DNA from: Streptomyces soli
GTDB taxonomy: Bacteria; Actinomycetota; Actinomycetes; Streptomycetales; Streptomycetaceae
DNA length: 64,000 nucleotides
Assembly: GCF_003999195.1 (NCBI RefSeq)
Contig: NZ_RJVR01000292.1
Location: forward strand, 1-64,000
Reading direction: 5' to 3'
Position numbers and translations under genes: made by a program. Below, in pieces: positions 49,356 to 56,794 of this stretch; within the stretch, counting starts at the first letter, position 1, and every line of letters starts with the position of its first letter. The notes beneath the pieces were generated by a model. It was not told where the DNA came from. It saw only the letters and a list, made by a program, of their open reading frames with translations, and searched no databases.

Positions 49356-50275
49356 CGTCCGCTCACCGCCTCGGTCCACGGACGGGCGCGGCCGGCGACG
49401 GCGGTGAGGCAGGCCTCCAGGCGAGGGCGGGCCACCGTGTCGAGGAACTCGGCGCGGGCCGGGCCGTCCAGGCCCACCGCCTCCTTCCAGATGGAGCGTC
49501 CGGCGATGAACCCGGAGGCACCGCCCTCCTCGCAGGCCTCGCACAGCACCCGCTGGAACTCCTCGAACCCGACGCCGGCGGACAGCACCGCCCACGGCTG
49601 CCGGACCGCATCCGCGATCCGCCGGCAGCCCCGCACGGAACCCGGGTACTCCAGCTTGATCAGGTCGGCACCGGTCCCGGCGATCAGCGCGGCGGCCTCG
49701 ACGATCAGGTCCGCGCGTTGACGGTCCGTCAACTTCTCGCCGGGAAGCGGATAGATGAGGTTCTCGATCACCGACGGAATGCCCCCGGCCGCGCAGTCGG
49801 CGACGACGGTGCGCACCACCTCGAGCACCTCTGCCGCGATGTCGGGTCCGCCCGGCGGACGGTTTGGCCGTAGCTGGACCAGGAACTTCACGGCATGGCC
49901 TCCCATGGCTCGTACCCAGGCGGCGTCGAATACGGGATTGCGGTGGGTGCGCGGCTCGCCGTGGTAGTCGCCACGGTCGGCGGGCTCCGCGGCGACCAGC
50001 AGCCCGCAACTCGCGGCCAGGGCGCGGGCTTCGGTGACGGCGGGCACTCCGTGGGTCGGGTCGAGCAGGATCCCGCTGGCGAGCGGGGTCAGCGCGGCCG
50101 CGACGTCGACCTTCACGGCCCGCAGGTCGGAGGCCTCGGCAGGGTGGTCCGCGGCGGCGAACATCCGCTTGAGGGTGTTGCGCTGGTCCATGGCCACGAT
50201 GGAGAAGACACCGTCGGCGTCCGCGATGCCGGCGAGTCCGGAACGGGAAGTACGGGAATCGGTCGCGTGGTTCAT
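49352..50275 (-). CDS. LacD-type class I ketose-1,6-bisphosphate aldolase
   Basis: A 307-residue TIM-barrel aldolase of the LacD/YihT family. D30 in 'VAMDQRNTLKRM', K130 in 'HAVKFLVQLRP', E171 in 'SVIENLIYP' and the Schiff-base lysine K207 in 'ADLIKLEYPG' match the positions used by tagatose-bisphosphate aldolase. It would cleave a ketohexose 1,6-bisphosphate to DHAP and glyceraldehyde 3-phosphate, or act on a sulfosugar phosphate. ATG 50275 overlaps the kinase stop (ATGA). The longer open frame upstream is antisense noise. Confidence 0.85.
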   Translation of the reverse strand: MNHATDSRTSRSGLAGIADADGVFSIVAMDQRNTLKRMFAAADHPAEASDLRAVKVDVAAALTPLASGILLDPTHGVPAVTEARALAASCGLLVAAEPADRGDYHGEPRTHRNPVFDAAWVRAMGGHAVKFLVQLRPNRPPGGPDIAAEVLEVVRTVVADCAAGGIPSVIENLIYPLPGEKLTDRQRADLIVEAAALIAGTGADLIKLEYPGSVRGCRRIADAVRQPWAVLSAGVGFEEFQRVLCEACEEGGASGFIAGRSIWKEAVGLDGPARAEFLDTVARPRLEACLTAVAGRARPWTEAVSGR

Positions 50276-51675
50276 GCTGTGGTCTGTTCCTTCCGGGATC
50301 GGTGGTGCGGGTCCGCCACGGTGAACAGCGGCGACAGCGCCTCGACGGTGGCCCCCTCCAGCGCGGCGCAGGCGGCGAACAGTGCGGCCCCGAGAGCGCC
50401 GGGCTGGTCCACGGGGCAGAAGGCGAGCCGTGGGATGACCGAGGCCTTGCTCGTACGGACACTCCGCAGCCGGGTCCACCCGCCGGCCGCGACAGCCCGG
50501 CTGTGGTCGCCCACGACGCTCTCCATGTCCGCCAGCAGGCCGGAGGTCCGATCGGCGATGTGGGCGAGGGTCGCCGCCCAGGCCGCGTCAGGCGTGACAC
50601 TGTCCCGTAGCCGCAGGATGACATCGTTGTCCTCGCCCGCGCCGCCCTGGACGGAGAGGTGGCCCGCCGGGTCGGCGTCCGGTGCCCAGCGCCGGTCGAG
50701 CGCGTCCCGGCGGCCGGGTTCGTGGGCGCCCACCAGGTCGAGGATCCGCCGCATCAGCAGCCCCGACCGCATCCCGCCCATGAGCGCGGAGTGCCCCGGC
50801 AGCGCGTGGCGGCCGACGTCGACGCCCAGGCCCACCAGGCGCGCCCGGTCGCCGTCGCCGAGGGTGCCGGGCACCGAGCGGAGCAGCACCTCCGCCGTCC
50901 CGCAGGAGTCGAACAGATCCGACCGTCCCACCGCGCCCGCCCCCACCGCGGCGACCGGATGGTCATGTCCGGCCACCGTGACGACGGCCGCGGCCAACTC
51001 CGGTACCTCGCAGGAGGCGACGCGCCCAGCGGCCACCCCGGCCGCCAGCAGCGGAGGAAGGAAGTCCCGCCGGACGCCGAGCGCCGTAAGGGCGTCGTCC
51101 CACGGCTCGCCGGTCGCCTGGTCGAGCAGCGCGGTGCGCGAGGCGAGCGACGGCTCGCTGATCTGCTCGCCGCAGAGGGCGTACGCGATGAACTCCGGCA
51201 CATTCAGCCAGCGCGAGCCGGGGCGCGGGGCGAGGCCGGTCCGGCGGAGGTGAAGCAGCTTGGGCAGCGTCCACTGGGCGATAGGGGCAAGGCCCGTACG
51301 GGCGGGGAACTCGGCCAGCAATCCGGCGTCCAGCTGCTTGAGTTCGCGTCCGCCACGGTCGTCGAACCAGGCGATGACCGGCGACAGCTCCTCGCCCCGG
51401 GGGCCGACGACCACGCCGCTCTCGCCGAGTCCGGCCAGGCCGATGCCCAACACCCGTACGCCAGGGCTCGCTTCGGACAGGGCGTCCGCCACGGTGGCCA
51501 GCACGTCACCGAGGAGGGCCGCGCCGGAGGTCTCGACGCGCCCTTCGGCGGTGGTCGTCCAGGTGGTGGGCCGTCGGGCGAGGGAGACGCGGCGCCCTTC
51601 GGGGGTGATCACCAGGGCCTTGGTGTCGGTCGTCCCGAGGTCGACGCCCACCACGACGTCGTAAGGCAGGGTCAT
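50272..51675 (-). CDS. FGGY-family carbohydrate kinase
   Basis: A 467-residue sugar kinase. 'VGVDLGTTDTKALVITPEG' is the phosphate-1 motif, 'PVIAWFDDRGG' and 'VTVAGHDHPVAAVGAGAV' contain the catalytic Asp region, and 'VAAGGWTRL' with 'PGALGAALFAACAAL' form the adenosine site. FGGY kinases phosphorylate pentuloses, hexuloses or alditols, often at the terminal carbon. Together with PfkB and the aldolase it would give a full route from ketohexose to trioses. It is coupled to both neighbours by ATGA overlaps. Confidence 0.88.
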   Translation of the reverse strand: MTLPYDVVVGVDLGTTDTKALVITPEGRRVSLARRPTTWTTTAEGRVETSGAALLGDVLATVADALSEASPGVRVLGIGLAGLGESGVVVGPRGEELSPVIAWFDDRGGRELKQLDAGLLAEFPARTGLAPIAQWTLPKLLHLRRTGLAPRPGSRWLNVPEFIAYALCGEQISEPSLASRTALLDQATGEPWDDALTALGVRRDFLPPLLAAGVAAGRVASCEVPELAAAVVTVAGHDHPVAAVGAGAVGRSDLFDSCGTAEVLLRSVPGTLGDGDRARLVGLGVDVGRHALPGHSALMGGMRSGLLMRRILDLVGAHEPGRRDALDRRWAPDADPAGHLSVQGGAGEDNDVILRLRDSVTPDAAWAATLAHIADRTSGLLADMESVVGDHSRAVAAGGWTRLRSVRTSKASVIPRLAFCPVDQPGALGAALFAACAALEGATVEALSPLFTVADPHHRSRKEQTTA

Positions 51676-52667
51676 GGCGCCAACTCCCCGCTGCCCCGCG
51701 CCAGGACCTCCAGTGGCGCGGTGATCGTCTCGGCGGCGAGTTTCTCACCGGCGAGCCTGCGCAGCAGCCGGTCCGCGGCCAGCCGGCCGATCAGCTCGGG
51801 CGAGTGGTTGACCACCGAGACACCAGGGGTGAGGGCGTCGGCCATCGCGAAGTCGCCGAAGGAGACGAAGGCGACGTCGGTCCGTCCGGTCCGGTGGAGG
51901 GTGGGCAGCGTGAGCAGCGAGCAGCGGGTGTTCGCGCTGAAGATCGCGGTGGGCTGCTCGTCGAGTGCCAGCAGCCTCTCCACCGCGTGGCGGCCTTCGG
52001 TCAGCTGGGGTTCCATGTGGACCACGTATTCCTCGGGCGTCGTGATTCCGGCCGCCGACATGGCGGCCTGGAAGCCTTCGAGGCGGTTGCGGACGGTCGC
52101 GATGTCCAGCCGGTCGCCGACGAACGCGATCCGGCGGTGGCCGTGCGCCAGCAGGTGCTCGACGGCCATCCGCGCGCCCGCCCGGTCGTCCACCAGCACG
52201 GCGTCGGCCTCCAGGCCGATCGCCTCGCGGTCGATGAAGACGATCGGATAGTGGGCCGAGCGGAGGTAGGAGTGGTCGTCGGTGACCGACGCGACGATGA
52301 GCCCGGCGATCCTGCGGTGTGCCAGGCCGTCCAGTACGGTCCGCTCGCGTTCCGCAAGCCGGCGGGTGCTGGCGACGATGACGGTGATGTCGCGGTCCAG
52401 TGCCATCCGTTCGATCTCGCCGATCACCCGGGTGAAGAAGGGGTCGGAGACCTCGTCGACGACGACGGCGATGGTGTCGTCGGTGCCGCGTCGCAGCGAG
52501 CGGGCCAGGGGGTCGGGGCGATAGTGGAGTTCGGTGACAGCCCGTTGCACGCGCTCGCGGGTCGCCGCGGAGACCCGGGGGTCGCCGTTGATGACCCGCG
52601 AGGCAGTCTTGGTGCTGGTCCGCGCGAGCCGGGCGACCTCGCTCAACTTGATCCGGGGCATGATCAT
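51672..52667 (-). CDS. LacI-family transcriptional regulator within the sugar operon
   Basis: A 331-residue repressor. ATG 52667 is chosen for its ATGA overlap with the PfkB stop and the site CGGAGG. The DNA-binding part reads 'IKLSEVARLARTSTKTASRV' and 'INGDPRVSAATRERV', with the hinge 'DPLARSLRRG'. The sugar-binding domain follows ('IAVVVDEVSDPFFTRVIGEI'). It lies between pfkB and the FGGY kinase in the same transcript, so it likely controls the whole operon by feedback. Its operator was not identified with confidence. Confidence 0.88.
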   Translation of the reverse strand: MIMPRIKLSEVARLARTSTKTASRVINGDPRVSAATRERVQRAVTELHYRPDPLARSLRRGTDDTIAVVVDEVSDPFFTRVIGEIERMALDRDITVIVASTRRLAERERTVLDGLAHRRIAGLIVASVTDDHSYLRSAHYPIVFIDREAIGLEADAVLVDDRAGARMAVEHLLAHGHRRIAFVGDRLDIATVRNRLEGFQAAMSAAGITTPEEYVVHMEPQLTEGRHAVERLLALDEQPTAIFSANTRCSLLTLPTLHRTGRTDVAFVSFGDFAMADALTPGVSVVNHSPELIGRLAADRLLRRLAGEKLAAETITAPLEVLARGSGELAP

Positions 52668-53668
52668 GCTCCGCCTCCGGCCACGACCCGCGCCGGCCCC
52701 TGCGCTTCGATCCGCGCGAGCAGCGCCTCGACCCGGGCGGGGTCGACGCCACCGGCCCGCAGTTGCTCGCACGACGCCGTGGCGGTGGCAGCCCCGCGCA
52801 GCACCGCGGCACGCCAGTCCACGGCGGACCGGGCGCCCGAGGCGGACCCGAGGCTGAGGGCGACCCCGGCCACGAAGGAGTCCCCGGCGCCCACCGCGCT
52901 GACGACGTCGACCGGGACCGTACGTATCCACTGGACGGTGCCCGAATCGGCTTGGGCGAGGGCGACCCCGGCATCCCCGGCGGTCACCGCGGCGGCGCGG
53001 GCGCCCAGCCGGCACAACGAGCGCGCCGCCTCGGCGGCCCGTTCAGGGACATTGCTCTGCGCGTCGGCCAGCACGGCACCGGAGGTACCGGAGATCGCCG
53101 ACTCGGCCTCCTGGAGGTTGGGCGCGACGAGATCGGGCCCGCTGGCCAGCGTGGCCCGCAGCCCGGCGGGGGCGGTGTCCACCAGGGCGAGGGCGCCTTC
53201 GCGGTGGGCCGCCTCGACCAGCCGGCCGTACGCGTCGGCGGGCGCCCCCGGCGGCAGGCTGCCCGAGCAGACCAGTACGTCGTGGCCCGGCAGGTGGGAG
53301 CCGATCGCGGCGGCGTACCGTTCCCAGACCCCGGGCGCCAGCGTCGCGCCGGGCTCGTTGACCACGGTGATCCGGCCGAGCTCCTGCTCGATCATGATCA
53401 TCGCCATCCGGACCCGCCCGGGCGCAGGCACCTCCAGGACCTCCGCACCCTCGGCGGCCAGCAGTCCGAGAAGTTGCCGCCGGTCCTCCTCGGCCACCAG
53501 CCCGGCGAGCAGCGGCCGCCCTCCGAACGCCCGCACCACGCGGGCGATGTTGACTCCCTTGCCGCCCGCGGTGACCTCGACCTCGGCTGCCCGCATAACG
53601 GCACCCGGCACCACCCGGGCGAGGAACTGGGTCCGGTCCAGACACAGGTTCGGCGTGGCGATCAGCAA
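52664..53668 (-). CDS. PfkB-family phosphofructokinase/tagatose-6-phosphate kinase-like
   Basis: A 334-residue kinase of the 1-phosphofructokinase type. Start is TTG 53668, with AGGAG seven bases upstream. 'TPNLCLDRTQFLARVVPGAV' begins the protein, 'VTAGGKGVNIARVVRAFGG' is the first PfkB signature and 'VSAVGAGDSFVAGVALSLG' the second, with the catalytic Asp in GAGDS. It would phosphorylate a ketohexose phosphate to the bisphosphate used by the aldolase. It heads the seven-gene operon. Confidence 0.87.
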   Translation of the reverse strand: MLIATPNLCLDRTQFLARVVPGAVMRAAEVEVTAGGKGVNIARVVRAFGGRPLLAGLVAEEDRRQLLGLLAAEGAEVLEVPAPGRVRMAMIMIEQELGRITVVNEPGATLAPGVWERYAAAIGSHLPGHDVLVCSGSLPPGAPADAYGRLVEAAHREGALALVDTAPAGLRATLASGPDLVAPNLQEAESAISGTSGAVLADAQSNVPERAAEAARSLCRLGARAAAVTAGDAGVALAQADSGTVQWIRTVPVDVVSAVGAGDSFVAGVALSLGSASGARSAVDWRAAVLRGAATATASCEQLRAGGVDPARVEALLARIEAQGPARVVAGGGA

Positions 53669-53872
53669 CGGTGGCTCCTGTCACAGACCCGGAAAAACAC
53701 TGTTACCGCAGGTGGGTGGCGTATGACTGGCGGAGTTCTGCCTGGCGTGACCACCAGTGGGTAATCGATGTCACGCGCGTTCTGGTTGGGGACTATGCGC
53801 CGGGGCTGATGTGTCGTCAAGGGAGAGGACAGATTTCAGGAACATTTCCCCCGTCTGGGTTACGGTGCCGCG
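53669..53872. promoter_or_regulatory. Divergent promoter region of the sugar operon and the small kinase gene
   Basis: The 204 bases between two divergent genes hold their promoters. AACACTGTT at 53697-53705 is a small palindrome close to the PfkB start. TACGGT at 53861-53866, seven bases before the kinase GTG, is a possible -10 of a leaderless transcript. These are weak signals. Confidence 0.3.
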
Positions 53873-54463
53873 GTGACCACCGGCGGCACCCAACACGCGG
53901 CCGTGACCGGCCTGCCCGTCATCGTCGTATGCGGGCCGCCCGCCACCGGGAAGTCCACCCTCGGCGCGGCCCTGGCACGCGCTCTCGGAGCGGCGCTGCT
54001 CGACCAGGACGTCGTCACCGGCCCGCTCACGGCGGTGGTCGCCCGGCAGCTCGGTACCGACGACCTGGACAGTCCCGTGCTCGGCGGCGCGACCAGGACC
54101 GCGCGCTACGAGACCCTGCACGCGGCAGCCGAGGACAACCTCCGGGTCGGCCGCCCGGTCGTCCTTGTCGCCCCCTATACGACGGAACGGCGCGACCCGG
54201 CGGCCTGGCAGCGGCCGGCCGACCAGCTCCGCGCGGCGGGCGGGACGCCGTTCATGGTCTGGCTGCACCTGGCGCCGGCCGGCCTGCTCATAAGGCTGCG
54301 GGAGCGCTCAGCGGCCCGCGACCGTGAAAAACTGAAGGACGAGGAGCGATTCCTGGCCCTCACCGACCTTGACCCACCGGCGGTCCCGCATCTGGCAGTC
54401 GACGCCTCGGAGGGCACGGGCGAGCAGTGTCGGAGAGTCCTGGAATTCCTGGACGACAACTGA
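53873..54463 (+). CDS. P-loop small-molecule kinase-like ATPase
   Basis: A 196-residue protein from GTG 53873, without a ribosome site. 'VIVVCGPPATGKSTLGAALA' is the P-loop; 'LLDQDVVTGPL' gives the Asp of shikimate/gluconate-kinase folds; 'RERSAARDREKL' supplies lid arginines. Size and motifs fit gluconokinase, adenylylsulfate-kinase or zeta-toxin-like kinases. It faces away from the sugar operon and might act on the same sugar, which is only an inference from position. Confidence 0.7.
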   Translation: MTTGGTQHAAVTGLPVIVVCGPPATGKSTLGAALARALGAALLDQDVVTGPLTAVVARQLGTDDLDSPVLGGATRTARYETLHAAAEDNLRVGRPVVLVAPYTTERRDPAAWQRPADQLRAAGGTPFMVWLHLAPAGLLIRLRERSAARDREKLKDEERFLALTDLDPPAVPHLAVDASEGTGEQCRRVLEFLDDN

Positions 54464-54650
54464 CGGATCGGAAGTAGTGGCGCCATGCACCGGCAAATGA
54501 TGGCGTGCCAGCAACAAAGGTGAGCCTTCACTTACTACACGATGACCTTAAATTTCACTTATATGACACCAAACTGACGTTACGACAGCTTTTCGGTGAC
54601 GGGGGCTATCTCTTGACTGTGTGCACTGCCCCTCTGGAAGGTAATCGAAC

Positions 54651-56297
54651 ATGGCTAAAAAGAGATCCCGTATCGTCGTCGCCATAGCAGTGGTGACAAG
54701 CGTGGCCGGAGCCGGCCTCGTGCTGTCCCCGGACGCCGCGGGCGCCAGTGACGGCGCGGCCGGCTGGTCGTCGGTGCCCGCCGTCTCCGACGTCCGCGGA
54801 ATCACCGCGCCGAACGTCCTGTCCTTGGGGCTGACCGAGAGCGCGGTGGCGCAGGGCTCGCTCAAGCTGGAGAACCCGACGCCCGAGGTGCCGTACTACG
54901 GCTACCTCGGCAACGGCTCCCTGGTGCCCGACCCAGCCATCGCCCAGGCGCCGGGCGTCAAGATCGAGGCCAGCAAGACCGACCCGGACAAGAACACCTA
55001 CCTGAAGCTGCCGGGCCAGCACGGCGCCGACAAGAACTACGACTACGGCAAGAACTTCCTCTACCAGGGCCACGAGATGGGCGGGGTCGGGGTCATCACC
55101 CGGATCAACCTGGACGCCGACCAGGCGCACCGGGTGACCCTGCTGGCCAGCAAGCAGGCCGACGGCTCGGCGCTGCCGACCCTCGACGGCTCCACCTGGG
55201 ACCCGTGGGCCAAGCGGCTGCTGTTCACCGCCGAGAATGGGAACGTTGCCACCGTTGTGCAGGCCACCCCGGACATCAACTCGAAGGTGCAGGACGTCTC
55301 CTTCGTCACCGGCCGCGGCGGCTACGAGGGCATCCAGAACGACTCCGCCGGCAACCTGTGGATCGTCGAGGACATCGGCGGCAGCACTGTCGGCACCAAG
55401 GCGAAGAACCCCAACAGCTTTGTCTACCGGCTGATCCCGTACGACAAGCACGACCTGACCAAGGGTGGCAAGCTCCAGGCGCTCCAGGTGGTCTCCCGGC
55501 GCACCGGCTCGGCGATCGGCTACCAGAACGCCGACGCCACGCACCCGAACGGCGGCGCGTTCAGCGACGACATGAAGGACCTGGCGAACTACGGTCCGTC
55601 GCTCACCACCCACTGGGTGACCATCCACGACACCAAAGTGGACACCAGCGGCAAGGCGTTCGACGCCAACGCGCTGGCGAAGGCCGCGAGCGCGACCCCG
55701 TTCAAGCGCCCGGAGAACGGCCAGTTCCGTCCCGGTACCGACTTCCGCGAGTTCTACTTCGACGCCACCGGCGACACCAACACCGACAGCAGCGCCAATG
55801 ACGGGTACGGCGGCTACGGCACCGTCTACAAGCTCACCCAGAGCGACCCCACTTCCGACGACGGCAAGCTGAGTGTCTTCTACGCCGGCGACAAGGCGCA
55901 CACCGGCCTCGACAACGTCACCTTCCTCGACCGCACCCACGTCGCCTTCGTCGAGGACGCCGGCGACACGCTGCACGCCCAGCGCAACGCCCTGGACTCC
56001 GGCTACGTCTTCGACACCTCCGCCGACTACTCCGGCGGCACCCAGCCGGTGCGCTTCCTGGCCGAGGGCCGTGACCCCTCCGCCACCCTGGACAACATGC
56101 TGGCCGGGGTGAACGGCGGCACCCAGAACGACGGTGACAACGAGATCACCGGTATCCACGCCTCCGACGGCGACGCGAGCACCGGCGGCATCCTCGGTGC
56201 CAAGGTGCCGACGCTGTTCCGGAACGGCTGGCGGCTGTTCTGGAACCAGCAGCACGGCGACAACTACGCCTGGGAGATCACCCCGGCCGACAAGTAG
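54651..56297 (+). CDS. Secreted PhoX-like (DUF839) phosphatase or beta-propeller phosphoesterase
   Basis: A 548-residue exported protein from ATG 54651, with a signal peptide ending near residue 32 ('IVVAIAVVTSVAGAGLVL'). The body is a beta-propeller typical of the PhoX group: 'FLYQGHEMGGVGVITRINLD', 'WDPWAKRLLFTAENG', 'GYEGIQNDSAGNLWIVEDIG' and 'FREFYFDATGD'. These include acidic residues that bind calcium and iron in PhoX. It would release phosphate from organic esters outside the cell. The upstream region is unusually A+T-rich (54520-54600); I could not find a clean PHO-box direct repeat. Confidence 0.78.
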   Translation: MAKKRSRIVVAIAVVTSVAGAGLVLSPDAAGASDGAAGWSSVPAVSDVRGITAPNVLSLGLTESAVAQGSLKLENPTPEVPYYGYLGNGSLVPDPAIAQAPGVKIEASKTDPDKNTYLKLPGQHGADKNYDYGKNFLYQGHEMGGVGVITRINLDADQAHRVTLLASKQADGSALPTLDGSTWDPWAKRLLFTAENGNVATVVQATPDINSKVQDVSFVTGRGGYEGIQNDSAGNLWIVEDIGGSTVGTKAKNPNSFVYRLIPYDKHDLTKGGKLQALQVVSRRTGSAIGYQNADATHPNGGAFSDDMKDLANYGPSLTTHWVTIHDTKVDTSGKAFDANALAKAASATPFKRPENGQFRPGTDFREFYFDATGDTNTDSSANDGYGGYGTVYKLTQSDPTSDDGKLSVFYAGDKAHTGLDNVTFLDRTHVAFVEDAGDTLHAQRNALDSGYVFDTSADYSGGTQPVRFLAEGRDPSATLDNMLAGVNGGTQNDGDNEITGIHASDGDASTGGILGAKVPTLFRNGWRLFWNQQHGDNYAWEITPADK

Positions 56298-56310
56298 AGG
56301 TGCGACCGGC

Positions 56311-56338
56311 GGGTAGCGGGTAGCGGGTAGCGGGTAGC
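56311..56338 (+). repeat. Short tandem repeat (GGGTAGC, about four copies)
   Basis: Four consecutive copies of a seven-base unit start 13 bases after the PhoX-like stop. Period seven makes it prone to length variation. Confidence 0.8.
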
Positions 56339-56490
56339 GAACGATGTCCCGCCCCCGCTCCGCGCCCGAACCCGAGCTGACTCACGGTCGGTCGCCAGGT
56401 CGCATGCGGACCGGGCTCCTGCCGGTCCGGTCCTTCCCATGAGACAGCGCACGCGAAGGGCACGGCCTCCCGAAGAATTGGTCCAGGCCA

Positions 56491-56527
56491 CTACAAAGCC
56501 CCAGGCTTCCGACCTGGGGCTTTGTAG
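56491..56527. terminator. Strong bidirectional terminator
   Basis: CTACAAAGCCCCAGG at 56491-56505 pairs perfectly with CCTGGGGCTTTGTAG at 56513-56527 around a seven-base loop. The A-rich and T-rich ends of the stem suit termination on both strands. It separates the PhoX-like gene from the phospholipase promoter. Confidence 0.85.
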
Positions 56528-56794
56528 TCGCGCGGTGCACGGCCTCCAAACTCGGCCGCCGCATGCTCTCCGTACACCCCGAACAGCAGCCGAACATCAC
56601 GGGAGTGTCGCGCTCGTTCGTATTCCCGTTCGTTGTGCGCCGTCGAACGACGGTCAAACCTGAGAAGCGAGTTCGACCCACGATTATTGATCGCTTCGAC
56701 CAGTATTCAGTTCGATTTCGTCCGAATAGCGTTCGGCGCCCATACCTTTTGGCGGTCTGTCTACCTACTTACCGTTACCGGAGAGGTATCGCAC
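56528..56794 (+). promoter_or_regulatory. Upstream region of the phospholipase gene with repeated TTCG elements
   Basis: This 267-base stretch has no gene. It contains several GTTCG-type repeats: 56616, 56628, and again near 56671, 56695 and 56709. PhoP boxes of Streptomyces are direct repeats built on GTTCAxC with an 11-base period; the spacing here is irregular, so PhoP control is only a guess. Confidence 0.3.

Noticed and set aside
54518..54650. PHO box before the PhoX-like gene
   Set aside because: TAAGTGAA-type repeats are present on the minus strand but not with the 11-base period or the GTTCAxC sequence expected for PhoP.
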